Below, piece after piece: positions 18,727 to 26,783 of a DNA stretch of 64,000 bases. The translations under genes and the position numbers were made by a program. Source of the DNA: Terriglobus tenax (GTDB taxonomy: Bacteria; Acidobacteriota; Terriglobia; Terriglobales; Acidobacteriaceae); NCBI RefSeq assembly GCF_025685395.1, contig NZ_JAGSYA010000004.1:2790001-2854000 (forward strand), written 5' to 3'. Positions within the stretch are counted from its first letter, which is position 1, and every line of letters begins with the position of its first letter. The notes under the pieces were generated by a model. That model was not told the origin of the DNA, searched no databases, and worked only from the letters and a program-made list of their open reading frames with translations.

Positions 18727-18786
18727 ATGGAGGGAGTGGAGTATCCCTCCATCGTGTTCTGCCATGCCGTTACCCATTTAGGGGAA
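18727..18786. promoter_or_regulatory. Two dyads in the divergent promoter region of the secreted protein and oxalate decarboxylase genes
   Basis: ATGGAGGGA-8 nt-TCCCTCCAT (18727-18752) is a perfect nine-base dyad. TACCCAT-TT-AGGGGAA (18771-18786) is a 7-2-7 dyad close to NarL-type sites. Both are candidate operators. Confidence 0.4.
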
Positions 18787-18844
18787 GCCGTAGATACGCG
18801 ATATGGGGCACAGGAAAGCCCCTTGTAGAGGCTGGGGAAGATGC

Positions 18845-18860
18845 TGGTATCGCCCTAGCA
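18845..18860 (+). promoter_or_regulatory. Possible sigma-54 (-24/-12) promoter of the oxalate decarboxylase gene
   Basis: TGGTATCGCCCTAGCA keeps the invariant GG and GC dinucleotides at sigma-54 spacing and lies 50 bp before the ATG. A sigma-54 activator gene is encoded 0.7 kb away. The flanking consensus bases match only partly. Confidence 0.3.
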
Positions 18861-18910
18861 TTTGAAACGTAGCAGCGGTACGAATTTCAACTCTGCAGGG
18901 AGAACGTTAC

Positions 18911-20176
18911 ATGAGCGAGCCAACGAACAAGAAAGACAACATGATGTATCCATCACGGAGAAGTTTCCTTGGAGCAGGTTCGGCTGCGATTGCTGCTGCC
19001 GCCATTGCGGCGCTGCCTGCTCATGGCCAGTCTCGCCAGAATGTTGATAAGGCGGAGCATGATCATTCCGTCAGCAACCCGGGGCAGGAGAACCAGAACC
19101 TGCTGGCACAGAACCCGAATTCGAACACGCCTCCGCCGAGCGACTTCGGGGATGTGGGTCCGATCTGGTACTCGTTTGACCTGGTGAAGAAGCGTATCCA
19201 GGAAGGCGGCTGGACGCACCAGGTAACACAGCGTGAGTTCCCGACCTCGACCGAGATTGCCGGCGTGAACATGCGCCTGACGGCCGGCAGCTACCGTGAG
19301 ATGCATTGGCATACCGCCGATGAGTGGGCGTACATGCTGTACGGCAATGCTCGCGTGACAGTGCTGAACCCGGATGGAACGATCTTTATTGACGATGTGA
19401 GCGAAGGCGATCTGTGGGTGTTCCCGGCTGGCTATCCGCACTCGATCCAGGGCCTGGGCCCGGATGGCTGCGAGTTCCTGCTGGTGTTCAACCAGGGCGC
19501 GTTCTCGGAAGACAATACGTTCCTGCTGTCAGAGTGGGTTGCCCATACCCCGACGGACGTTCTGAAGAAGAACTTCGGTCTGCCGGAGAGCGAGCTGCAG
19601 AAGCTGCCGACGGGATCGCTGTACATCTTCCCGAGCGATCTGCCGAAGTCGCTTGCTGAGGACAAGGCGCAGGTGGGTGGACGCAAGGTGGAGTCGACGC
19701 CGCAGTACACCTTCAAGATGCGTTCGATGGAGCCGACGAAGAAGACGGCAGGTGGCGAGGTCCGCGTGGTGGACTCGAGCAACTTCCCGACCTCGAAGCA
19801 CATTGCCGCGGGCCTGGTGATTGTGAAGCCGGGTGCGATGCGTGAGCTGCACTGGCATCCGAATGCCTCAGAGTGGCAGTTCTACATCAAGGGCAAGGCG
19901 CGTATGACGGTGTTCATGCCGGTGGGCAATGCGCGCACCATGGACTACAACGCCAATGACGTGGGCTTTGTGCCAGCGGTAGCCGGACACTATGTCGAGA
20001 ATACGGGCGACACGGACCTGGTCTTCCTGGAGATGTTTGCGACGGACCGCTTCATGGACATCTCGCTGAATAGCTGGATCCGCCGTACGCCGGTGGAGAC
20101 GGTATCTGCCCACCTGAACCTGGATGCGGAAACCATTGCGAAGATTCCTGCGGAGAAGCAGGAGGTTATTCGCTAA
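18911..20176 (+). CDS. oxdC: Oxalate decarboxylase family bicupin, Tat-exported
   Basis: 421 residues. The N-terminus has a Tat motif (SRRSFLGAG, residues 15-23). Two cupin domains follow. The first carries Mn ligands H132, H134, E138 and H177 (HWHTADEW ... PHSIQ), the second H314, H316, E321 and H360 (HWHPNASEW ... GHYVEN). The active-site lid reads SEDNT where B. subtilis OxdC has SENST, so the catalytic Glu (E200) is kept, favouring decarboxylase over oxidase activity. It should convert oxalate to formate and CO2 in the periplasm. A formate dehydrogenase is encoded 20 kb away. The start is supported by AGGGAGA upstream. Confidence 0.93.
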   Translation: MSEPTNKKDNMMYPSRRSFLGAGSAAIAAAAIAALPAHGQSRQNVDKAEHDHSVSNPGQENQNLLAQNPNSNTPPPSDFGDVGPIWYSFDLVKKRIQEGGWTHQVTQREFPTSTEIAGVNMRLTAGSYREMHWHTADEWAYMLYGNARVTVLNPDGTIFIDDVSEGDLWVFPAGYPHSIQGLGPDGCEFLLVFNQGAFSEDNTFLLSEWVAHTPTDVLKKNFGLPESELQKLPTGSLYIFPSDLPKSLAEDKAQVGGRKVESTPQYTFKMRSMEPTKKTAGGEVRVVDSSNFPTSKHIAAGLVIVKPGAMRELHWHPNASEWQFYIKGKARMTVFMPVGNARTMDYNANDVGFVPAVAGHYVENTGDTDLVFLEMFATDRFMDISLNSWIRRTPVETVSAHLNLDAETIAKIPAEKQEVIR

Positions 20177-20527
20177 CGCGGGTATCCATTGTTGATGGAC
20201 AACGGGTCTCTCTTCGGAGAGGCCCGTTGCTGTTAAATGCGGAGTTGTCTGGGGTTCTCTGGTTCTGTGCCCGGCCTGTTACAACCTGGGGATATTGCCC
20301 TCCATCAGCAAGGGCGCATTGTTGTTCGGTGCAAGATCTTTCTGGAAGGCTTTAGCTTGCAGAGGACCAGAGCGTGCCTGAGGAATCGGGAAAGATTCTC
20401 CGAGGCTGAAGACCTTACCCTGGATGGGAGCAAGGGCCTGAAGTCCTCTGCTCCCTTCGGTTGAGGGCTGAATCTCTCAAAAACATGCCTTGCCATCCAT
20501 CAAGAAAAAACTAAAGGTGGAGACTCG
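20177..20527. other. Intergenic gap between convergent genes
   Basis: It holds the terminator at 20200-20229. In the remaining roughly 300 bp I see no ribosome-site-backed frame. Short frames on both strands do not resemble proteins. The stretch may be a decayed or repeat-like sequence. Confidence 0.5.
20200..20229 (+). terminator. Terminator of the oxalate decarboxylase gene
   Basis: CAACGGG-T-CTCTC-TTCG-GAGAG-G-CCCGTTG: a 12-pair stem with one mismatch and a stable TTCG tetraloop, 24 bp after the stop codon. Confidence 0.8.
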
Positions 20528-21901
20528 CTAATCAAAGGCGACGACGAGGAAGGTGATGTCGTCTCTCTGCAGGTTGTGAGTGCCGTTTGAGGTCCATGCC
20601 TGCAGGGCGGACTGCAGCAGTGTGGCAAAGCGTTCCGGGGGCTGCGTGCTGTTTGCGCGCAGCAGAGCTTCGAGCTGATGATCTCCGAACTCTTCGCCTG
20701 CCGCGTTGGATGCTTCGGAAAGTCCGTCTGTGTAGATAAGGAGGCGGTCTCCCGCGGTAGTGTTGAAGCGCGTGTCGGTATATTGCTCGTGATTGCGAAC
20801 GCCCAGCAGGAGGCCTTCGCTGTCCAGGTGGACGACGCGTTGCTGCTGCGCGCTCCAATAGAGCGGCGGCGGGTGGCCGGCCGAGGTGTAGGAGAAGCTG
20901 TTGTTGCTGCGATGGATGGCGAAGTATGTGGCGGTGACGTACTGGCCCCTGGCCTCGGAACATAGAACGGCATTGAGGTCTGTCAAGATGGGGCCTGGCG
21001 CGGAGGTATCGCCGGCAAAGGTGCGCACGGCTGCCTTGACCATGGAGGTTACGAGAGCGGCTCCGATGCCATGGCCGATGACGTCGGCGAGAAGGATGTG
21101 GAGTTCCTCGTCGTCCTGGACGGGAAAGTCGTAGAAGTCTCCGCCCAGAGCTTCCATGGGGAGATAGCGTACGGCGACGCGAATGCCTGCGTGCTCAACC
21201 GGCTTTGACAGGATGGACTGCTGAATGACGCCGGCGGCTTCCATCTCGGTGTTGAGCTGCGTGAGCTGGGTTCTGGTTGTGGCGTAGGCGTTGAGGGTTT
21301 CGTTCGAGAGACAGAGGAGAAATGCGAGGAAGCCGAAGGGTTCCAGGATGCTGGTCCAATGGCCGTACATCATGCCACGTGCGTGGTCATAGGCATAGCC
21401 GGCAAAGAAGAGCAGGGCACCGAGGGTGACGATGGGCGAGGCCAGTCGCAGACGCGCGGTGAGCTGGTCGCGCCCGGGCAGGAGGCAGACCGGCAGGCCG
21501 AGGATGAGCGCGGTTCCGGGGAGAGGAAGGATCTCCGGCTGGCTCTGCAGGAAGATGGCCGCGAGTGTGAGCGCTGCGACGGCGCCGTAGGCCACCATGA
21601 GCCATGCGAACGAGCGTGACTTTAACTGGTAAAGCCCCCGCAGCAGGAGCAGCAGAGGCAGGGGCGCGAGCAGGGAGAAGCCCCGTTGCAGATAGGCCGG
21701 TGTGTGGCCGTTCCAGGCAAAGGCGAGGTCGAGCCAGTGGTTCCGTATGAGCAGGCTGCCGCTGTAAAGAAGTGCGAAGAGCCCGAACCATACGAAGGGG
21801 AGCCGGCTGCGTGTCGGGAGAAAGATAGCGGCGCCGATGGACAGCAGAGCGACACTGCAGCCAACGATGCCGAGGCATAGAAGGACGAATTCGTATCTCA
21901 T
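20528..21901 (-). CDS. Membrane-anchored SpoIIE/RsbU-type PP2C serine phosphatase
   Basis: 457 residues. The first 215 or so contain six or seven hydrophobic spans with no known ligand motif. A short linker helix (TQLTQLNTEMEAAGVIQQSILS) leads to the PP2C-SpoIIE domain with ALGGDFYDF, LADVIGHGIGAALVTSMVK, TSAGHPPPLYW, LLIYTDGLSEA and NLQRDDITFLVVAF, which supply the metal-binding aspartates. Such enzymes dephosphorylate anti-sigma-factor antagonists in partner-switching pathways. No STAS or anti-sigma kinase gene is nearby, so its target is elsewhere. The gene follows the DUF4136 gene on the same strand but after a terminator. Confidence 0.92.
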   Translation of the reverse strand: MRYEFVLLCLGIVGCSVALLSIGAAIFLPTRSRLPFVWFGLFALLYSGSLLIRNHWLDLAFAWNGHTPAYLQRGFSLLAPLPLLLLLRGLYQLKSRSFAWLMVAYGAVAALTLAAIFLQSQPEILPLPGTALILGLPVCLLPGRDQLTARLRLASPIVTLGALLFFAGYAYDHARGMMYGHWTSILEPFGFLAFLLCLSNETLNAYATTRTQLTQLNTEMEAAGVIQQSILSKPVEHAGIRVAVRYLPMEALGGDFYDFPVQDDEELHILLADVIGHGIGAALVTSMVKAAVRTFAGDTSAPGPILTDLNAVLCSEARGQYVTATYFAIHRSNNSFSYTSAGHPPPLYWSAQQQRVVHLDSEGLLLGVRNHEQYTDTRFNTTAGDRLLIYTDGLSEASNAAGEEFGDHQLEALLRANSTQPPERFATLLQSALQAWTSNGTHNLQRDDITFLVVAFD

Positions 21902-21911
21902 AGCGGGAAAG

Positions 21912-21950
21912 AAAAATGCCCCGGCAGACCTTGATTGAAGTCCGCCGGGG
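21912..21950 (-). terminator. Rho-independent terminator of the DUF4136 gene
   Basis: CCCCGGC-A-GAC pairs with GTC-C-GCCGGGG; read on the minus strand the stem is followed by ATTTTTCTTTC. Confidence 0.85.
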
Positions 21951-21971
21951 AGAAGTGCGTGTTTGGGTGAA

Positions 21972-22514
21972 TTACTTCGGGGGGAAGGCGCGGAAGAGCT
22001 TCTGGATGTCCTTGCCCAGTTGTTCGGCGTTCTTTTCGGGATTGTTGGAAAGAGCGTCGGACTGTGTTCCCCGCCAGATCAGCTTGTGGTTCTTGCTGTC
22101 GAAGACGTCGACGACGAGAGTTCCAACCTGCGTGACCATGGTTGTGGTGATAGAGTTGCCGAAGTTATTGAAGCCGGCACCGCCGAAGCCGCGCCATCCC
22201 CAGCCGCCACCGCCGAAGCCGTTGTAGAAGGTGTCGAGGGTCTTCTGGTCCTTGGTGGATTGGAAAGCGGTGAGGACGGCATCCCCGCCCTGCGATACCT
22301 TCGTCCATCCCTTTGCGGCAAGCTGGGAATCGATGTCCTGCCGGATGCGATCTTCCCAAAGTCCGTCTCCCGCGGAGACATGTGCCCAGGAGTAGGTCTT
22401 ATAGGTTGAAAAGTTCACCGCGTGATCGTAGTCGGTGGAGATCTGTGCTGCGTGAGCCGCGAAGGTGGAAACAGCCAGAGCGCCTGCGAACAGAAACTTG
22501 CAAATGGTCTTCAT
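21972..22514 (-). CDS. DUF4136 domain secreted protein
   Basis: 180 residues from ATG 22514 (MKTICKFLFAGALAVSTFAAHA signal peptide; an ATG 12 bases upstream is less likely). The mature part starts AQISTDYDHAVNFSTYKTYSW and ends VGTLVVDVFDSKNHKLIWRGTQSDALSNNPEKNAEQLGKDIQKLFRAFPP, the hallmark beginning and end of DUF4136. A Gly/Trp/Phe-rich loop (FGGGGWGWRGFGG) lies in the middle. Members are periplasmic or lipoproteins of unknown function in Bacteroidota and Acidobacteriota. No lipobox Cys is seen here, so it is probably soluble in the periplasm. Confidence 0.88.
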   Translation of the reverse strand: MKTICKFLFAGALAVSTFAAHAAQISTDYDHAVNFSTYKTYSWAHVSAGDGLWEDRIRQDIDSQLAAKGWTKVSQGGDAVLTAFQSTKDQKTLDTFYNGFGGGGWGWRGFGGAGFNNFGNSITTTMVTQVGTLVVDVFDSKNHKLIWRGTQSDALSNNPEKNAEQLGKDIQKLFRAFPPK

Positions 22515-22562
22515 ACAACTCTCCATGGATAGGGCCCGGAGGGGCGTTCAAAGCAATTGGTC

Positions 22563-22985
22563 TTAGCGCTTGGCGAGGGCCACGGTGTGTTCCTGCGCGG
22601 CATTCGCGGCTTCGTACTTCTTCTCCATCCTGGTGGGATCGAGATGGAAACCCATCAGCTCACCGGCAACCCAGACGCGATTCAGATACTCCACGTTGCC
22701 GTACTTATGGAAGGCGACGGCGGAATCGTTGTAAGGCTCAACGGTCTGAGTCGGCGTTACGTCGAGGAATGCGGCGTGCTTACCATCGGTGCTCTCGATC
22801 AGAACGACATTCTCGCTGCCGGTGTCCTGTGTGATGCGATAGTTGCCGGCAGGCAGGCGGGTGTTCTCCGCGTAAAAGGGGAAGGGGGCGTTGAAGGTGA
22901 CTCCATAGCCGAGCTGTGCATGCAGGGAAGTGGTAGCGGCAAACGCGAACACCGCGAACAAGATCAGAACCATGCTCTTTTTCAT
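22563..22985 (-). CDS. Small secreted protein, unknown function
   Basis: 140 residues starting at ATG 22985 behind AAAGGAGAGATAT. A signal peptide (MKKSMVLILFAVFAFAATTSLHA) is followed by a compact beta-rich domain: APFPFYAENTRLPAGNYRITQDTGSENVVLIESTDGKHAAFLDV. The phrase 'PFPFYAENTRLPAGNYRI' resembles short secreted proteins common in Acidobacteriota genomes. No catalytic motif is seen. It lies 48 bp upstream of the DUF4136 gene on the same strand, so the two may be co-transcribed. Confidence 0.8.
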   Translation of the reverse strand: MKKSMVLILFAVFAFAATTSLHAQLGYGVTFNAPFPFYAENTRLPAGNYRITQDTGSENVVLIESTDGKHAAFLDVTPTQTVEPYNDSAVAFHKYGNVEYLNRVWVAGELMGFHLDPTRMEKKYEAANAAQEHTVALAKR

Positions 22986-23390
22986 ATATCTCTCCTTTGG
23001 GCACCGGTTGCCGATGCCGCTGCCTTTTCCTAATGCACGGCGCGTGCCGAACCGGAAGGAGATGGGTGGCGTGGCATCCGCATCGCGAAAAACCTTGTCT
23101 GGGGGAGGGTTTGCGCGATGGTGGAGACAGTGGACACGTTGCTGCGGAGCTGTGGAAGAAGAGCGATGATCGTCGCCGTTTCGTCAGCGATGTCGATATA
23201 TGGACACACACGATTCGTGAGTGCGCTGACCGGCTGGATATGGATGCCCGCTGAGCGACCTAAGAGCAGGAGAGAAAAACCACTCCTCTGAGGGATTACG
23301 CGGATTGCAGGGCGTGTTCCTATGGTGCTATCCGCTCTTGAAGCGGTCCCTTCTGGCTTCACCGGGAATGGCGGTACAGGAGCTTCACCG
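22986..23390. other. Intergenic gap, divergent promoters
   Basis: About 400 bp between the small secreted protein gene and the next plus-strand reading. I see the ribosome site of the former and no convincing gene, repeat or RNA structure in the rest. Confidence 0.5.
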
Positions 23391-23684
23391 ATGAGCATAC
23401 CTTCGATACCCAACATGACTGCGAGCGATGGCGCACAGGGTGATGATGCGGCGGGAAGATCCATGGAGATAGAACGCGAACAGCTGCTGACGGAAGCAAG
23501 CCTGCTGAAGGAGGAGGTTCGCACTCTGTCTGCAGTGATTGCGGAACTGCTGTGCAAGAACGAGCGTTTGCGCGTTCGTGTGGAGCAGTACGAACTCCAT
23601 CGCAGGTTTGCCGGGTATTCGAAGCGCGATGGCATTGCCGACCGTGGATTGATCGAGATTTTGAATTTCCCCCGAATGGGGTAA
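23391..23684 (+). CDS. Small coiled-coil protein, unknown function
   Basis: 97 residues from ATG 23391, with AGGAG eight bases upstream. Residues about 27-70 (EIEREQLLTEASLLKEEVRTLSAVIAELLCKNERLRVRVEQYE, given here in part: SLLKEEVRTLSAVIAELL) form a heptad-patterned helix that should make a coiled-coil dimer. No family is recognised. The last codons lie inside a C/G dyad (23667-23684) and a hairpin follows, which supports a transcript end but could also mean the reading frame is accidental. It lies 113 bp before the sigma factor gene in the same direction. Confidence 0.45.
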   Translation: MSIPSIPNMTASDGAQGDDAAGRSMEIEREQLLTEASLLKEEVRTLSAVIAELLCKNERLRVRVEQYELHRRFAGYSKRDGIADRGLIEILNFPRMG

Positions 23685-23685
23685 T

Positions 23686-23712
23686 GAACGCTTGCCCGCA
23701 TGGGCGTTTTGC
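23686..23712 (+). terminator. Probable terminator after the coiled-coil reading frame
   Basis: AACGC-TT-GCCC-GCAT-GGGCGTT followed by TTGC: a seven-pair stem with a two-base bulge. Confidence 0.4.
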
Positions 23713-23797
23713 ATTCTGTGAATATGCATGATTCTTAGCGTAATGACAGAGGTCTTCAAACGCTGTCGCGAGATCCGCAAAAGAGGAGCTTCATTCA

Positions 23798-24394
23798 ATG
23801 TCCAGTCAATATTGCAGAACCTTTACGAATATCTGTGATGCCCCCGTAGGCCGTCTTGTGGAGTCTGCGCGCCAGGGAGATTCCGATGCGTTTGAAGAGC
23901 TGGTGCGGCGGCATCGCAAGCGGGCGTACAACGTTGCGTATCGCATTCTCAAGCACAGCGAAGATGCGGAAGATGCCGTACAGGATGCGATGGTGCGGTT
24001 GTTCAAGAAGATCGATACCTTCCGCGGCGACTCCGCTTTTTCGACCTGGTTGAGCCGGATTGTGATCAACGTTTCGCTGATGCACCTTCGTAAGCGCGGC
24101 AATACCGCCGTCTACTCGCTGGAAGAGACGGTTGGGCCGGAGCATACGCTGATGGAGGTGCTGACCTCTGACGCAGCATCGCCGGAGCATGAGTGCCTGC
24201 AGCGTGAGTATCTGAGCCTGGTGCAGCGCGTGCTCGGCAAGCTTTCCAGCAATCTGCATGACATTACGCTTGACCGCTTTGCGGAAGAGCTTTCGATTGA
24301 CGAGATCTCAAAGAAGCGTGGCATCAGCCAGGCAGCCACCAAGTCGCGCCTGCTGCGTGCACGCAAGATGATTCTTGCCGAGGTTCCGCGATAG
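23798..24394 (+). CDS. RNA polymerase sigma factor, ECF/sigma-70 family
   Basis: 198 residues. Region 2 is clear (DAFEELVRRHRKRAYNVAYRILKHSEDAEDAVQDAMVRLFKKIDTFRGDSAFSTWLSRIVINVSLMHLRKR). Region 4 is less canonical: LDRFAEELSIDEISKKRGISQAATKSRLLRARKMIL keeps the HTH (ISQAATKSRLLRAR). A linker of about 40 residues separates them. No anti-sigma gene with a zinc or membrane domain is adjacent, so control may be by transcription, or by the small coiled-coil protein upstream. The gene ends before a strong terminator shared with the convergent multicopper oxidase gene. Confidence 0.93.
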   Translation: MSSQYCRTFTNICDAPVGRLVESARQGDSDAFEELVRRHRKRAYNVAYRILKHSEDAEDAVQDAMVRLFKKIDTFRGDSAFSTWLSRIVINVSLMHLRKRGNTAVYSLEETVGPEHTLMEVLTSDAASPEHECLQREYLSLVQRVLGKLSSNLHDITLDRFAEELSIDEISKKRGISQAATKSRLLRARKMILAEVPR

Positions 24395-24438
24395 GCCGAG
24401 GAAACGATCAAGGTAGAGCAGAACGACTGGACATGGAT

Positions 24439-24477
24439 AGAGCGCCTCAACTTCATGGGTTGAGGCGCTCTGTTTTT
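24439..24477. terminator. Strong bidirectional terminator
   Basis: AGAGCGCCTCAAC pairs perfectly with GTTGAGGCGCTCT across a seven-base loop and is followed on the plus strand by GTTTTTC. It separates the convergent sigma factor and multicopper oxidase genes. Confidence 0.92.
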
Positions 24478-24495
24478 CGTTTTGTGTGAGGAGGT

Positions 24496-25974
24496 CTACT
24501 GGAAGAGGATCTTGGCCATCATGCCTTTGTCCTCATGCTGAATGAGGTGGCAGTGGAAGACGCTCATGCCACGAATGATGGGATCGGTGAAGTCCATGAC
24601 CATGTCGACTGTTCCGCCGACGGGCACATTGACTGTGTCCAGCCAGTCCGGGTTCTCCGCTGCGACGGCGTTGGTGGCATACGGAAGAAAATGTACCTGG
24701 TGGATATGAAACGGGTGGAGCTCGCCTGTTTCGTTGATGACGCGCCAGTGTTGATAGTCGCCAATGTTGACGGTAAGCATGGGGGCGTCAGACGGCTCAA
24801 AGGCTTTTCCATTGATATAGAAGCCGTGCTTGTCTTCGGTGAAGCGAACGATATAGGCAGGCTCTGTGCTTTTGAGGTGCGCGAGCAACGGTGCGGCGAT
24901 GCGTTTATGCAGGGCCGGCGGAAGCTTTGCCGTTGAGGATGCCGGGATGCGATGAGGCGCGGCCGCAGTGTTCAGATCGGCAAGCACCATGGCGGGATTC
25001 GGGTCGCCGTCCGGGCCAGTATCGACACAGCGTGTCCTGAGGGAAGCGTGTGTGCCTGCGGGTGGGCCAGTGATGATGGCTTCCACGCGGCCTGCAGGTG
25101 GGACAAGGATATGTTCCAGCATCTCGAATGGCCGCGAGGGATCATGGTAGGCCAGCGGCATGCCGTCGCGGGCGATGACTTTCATGGTGGAAGCATCGAT
25201 GGCGAGATCGGCATAGAGATCAGGAGATGCGTTGACGATGCGCCAGAACTGGCGTTCGCCGGGTGCGATGTCGATGGATGGTCTGATGACTCCGTTGACG
25301 GTGAAGATGCGCTCAGGAGCTTCTCCGCCCCGACTGCATCCGGTTGCGGGAAGCTCGACGCGCTTTGCCTCTGCGAGTGACGGTGCGTCCTGCTCGAGTT
25401 CTGTGTCGCGCAGAATGAGGAGGCGTTCGCGAAGGCTGCGGACCTCGGGGACGTAACGTTCCATGCCGTCGATGATGATGGCTCCGGACATGCCATCGAG
25501 CAGCTGACGATAGTTCTCTCCATGCGGATGCGTGTGATACCAGTAGAGCCCCGGCGGCTGGTCACCCGGAATCTCCACGCGATAGTGCAGCGACTCGCCG
25601 GGCATTGCCATCATGGTGAGGACGTCGTCCTGCGGTGCCTGCGGAGAGACATGGAGACCGTGGAAGTGCAGGTTGGTCATGTCGCTGCAGGAGCCATGCG
25701 TGCACTGTTCCCCGGAGTGCGATGTGAGGTGGTTGCGGTAGTCCACCTGAATGGTTTGCCCCGGCGATGCATGGATGACGGGAGGAATCTCCTTGCCCTG
25801 GTAGGCGAAGGAAGCTTTGCCGGTTTGACCATCGGTGACGGCGTCAAGTATGACGGGCGAGGCGGCCACGGGAATGGTGGGGAGATTTTGTTGTGCGAAG
25901 GAAGAGCAGGAACAGCACAGCAGAGCCAGGGCGAGGGAAGGAAGGCCATGGCGTGCGCTGATGGAGGGTGTCAT
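24496..25974 (-). CDS. Exported multicopper oxidase
   Basis: 492 residues. A signal peptide or lipobox region (LALALLCCSCSSFA) precedes three cupredoxin domains. All four copper-ligand motifs are present: HFHG (103-106), HTHPHG (147-152), HPFHIHQVHF and HCHLIQHEDKGMM (474-486, with the type-1 Cys at 475 and axial Met at 485). These enzymes oxidise phenols, metals or other one-electron donors and reduce oxygen to water in the periplasm. There is no Met-rich insert of CueO type, so copper-oxidase specificity is not supported. The gene stands alone, in the same direction as dps. Confidence 0.94.
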   Translation of the reverse strand: MTPSISARHGLPSLALALLCCSCSSFAQQNLPTIPVAASPVILDAVTDGQTGKASFAYQGKEIPPVIHASPGQTIQVDYRNHLTSHSGEQCTHGSCSDMTNLHFHGLHVSPQAPQDDVLTMMAMPGESLHYRVEIPGDQPPGLYWYHTHPHGENYRQLLDGMSGAIIIDGMERYVPEVRSLRERLLILRDTELEQDAPSLAEAKRVELPATGCSRGGEAPERIFTVNGVIRPSIDIAPGERQFWRIVNASPDLYADLAIDASTMKVIARDGMPLAYHDPSRPFEMLEHILVPPAGRVEAIITGPPAGTHASLRTRCVDTGPDGDPNPAMVLADLNTAAAPHRIPASSTAKLPPALHKRIAAPLLAHLKSTEPAYIVRFTEDKHGFYINGKAFEPSDAPMLTVNIGDYQHWRVINETGELHPFHIHQVHFLPYATNAVAAENPDWLDTVNVPVGGTVDMVMDFTDPIIRGMSVFHCHLIQHEDKGMMAKILFQ

Positions 25975-25997
25975 GGGTGGGCTCCTTATCTGGGAAA

Positions 25998-26046
25998 CAA
26001 AAAAAGAACGATGCGGACGTTCGGGGAGGCCGGTCCTGCCGCATCG
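25998..26046 (-). terminator. Rho-independent terminator of dps
   Basis: CGATGCGG at 26009-26016 pairs with CCGCATCG at 26039-26046; on the minus strand the stem is followed by TTCTTTTTTTG. The loop is long (22 bases). Confidence 0.85.
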
Positions 26047-26089
26047 CTCTGGTCGAAATAGGCTGCCAGGCAGCTTCGAATGAAGTGGT

Positions 26090-26605
26090 TTAGTTACGCG
26101 TCATCTCAAACAGGAACCAGCTGCGGCGTTGCGACTGGTCAATCCAGTTTTCAAGCAGGCTCGCGGTGGCTACATCGCCGAACTCATCGCAGAGCGTGTG
26201 CAGGGAGAACATGCGGAGCGCGAGCGCCTTCTCGTCTTCGTGCAGCTCACTCAGCATGTCGGCGGGCGTGACGTAGTCGGCGTCGTTGTCCGCCGAGCGC
26301 TGGAGGCGGGCGATGTGGCCGATGGAGCGGATCGTGGTGCCGCCAAGCTTGCGGGCGCGCTCCGCGATGTCGTCGGTCATGGCGAAGATCTGGTCGCCGT
26401 GGTCATCGAGCAGAAGGTGATAGTCGCGGAAGTGCGGTCCGCTCATGTGCCAGTGGAAGTTCTTCGTTTTGAGATAGAGCGCGAAGACATCGGCCAGAAG
26501 GACGGTAAGGCCCGCGGAGATATCGTTGACTGCTTTCGGGGCAACGTCGGATGCCACGGTGAGAGGGGCTTTGCGTCGCTGTATGAGTTCAGATCTTTTC
26601 GTCAT
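26090..26605 (-). CDS. dps: Dps family DNA-protecting ferritin
   Basis: 171 residues. The ferroxidase motif KNFHWHMSGPHFRDYHLLLDDHGDQI gives H51 and H63 as iron ligands, with D78 and E82 (TDDIAER) from the next turn, matching the inter-subunit site of Dps. The Lys/Arg-rich N-terminus (MTKRSELIQRRK) could bind DNA. It should form a cytosolic dodecamer that oxidises and stores iron with H2O2 and shields DNA. The C-terminus is compact (SWFLFEMTRN) and lacks a basic tail. Confidence 0.95.
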   Translation of the reverse strand: MTKRSELIQRRKAPLTVASDVAPKAVNDISAGLTVLLADVFALYLKTKNFHWHMSGPHFRDYHLLLDDHGDQIFAMTDDIAERARKLGGTTIRSIGHIARLQRSADNDADYVTPADMLSELHEDEKALALRMFSLHTLCDEFGDVATASLLENWIDQSQRRSWFLFEMTRN

Positions 26606-26681
26606 GTGGATCCTCGCTGTGATTGCTTACCTGTTTATGGTGCGACGGGCGTGGATTTTCTCACAGCCTCTGCCGGGTAGA

Positions 26682-26711
26682 GGAAGCATCCCCCTCTCGG
26701 GGGATGCTTCC
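26682..26711. promoter_or_regulatory. Perfect 13-base inverted repeat upstream of dps
   Basis: GGAAGCATCCCCC-TCTC-GGGGGATGCTTCC, about 75 bp upstream of the dps start. It is not a terminator because no converging gene ends here. Its ATCCCC/GGGGAT core equals that near the first kinase gene. Confidence 0.5.
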
Positions 26712-26771
26712 GGATGGGGCAGCGAAAGGCGTTGTGCGTGCCCCACGCATGGCGTGATGTGTTGAGGCATT

Positions 26772-26783
26772 GACACATGTGTC
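26772..26783. promoter_or_regulatory. Palindromic operator overlapping a -35-like element of the RND operon
   Basis: GACACATGTGTC is a perfect palindrome that overlaps TTGACA (26770-26775). A repressor bound here would block the promoter of the efflux operon. No regulator gene lies next to the operon. Confidence 0.45.

Noticed and set aside
20237-20496. Short frames on both strands after the oxalate decarboxylase gene
   Set aside because: No ribosome site, no conserved pattern, mutual overlap.
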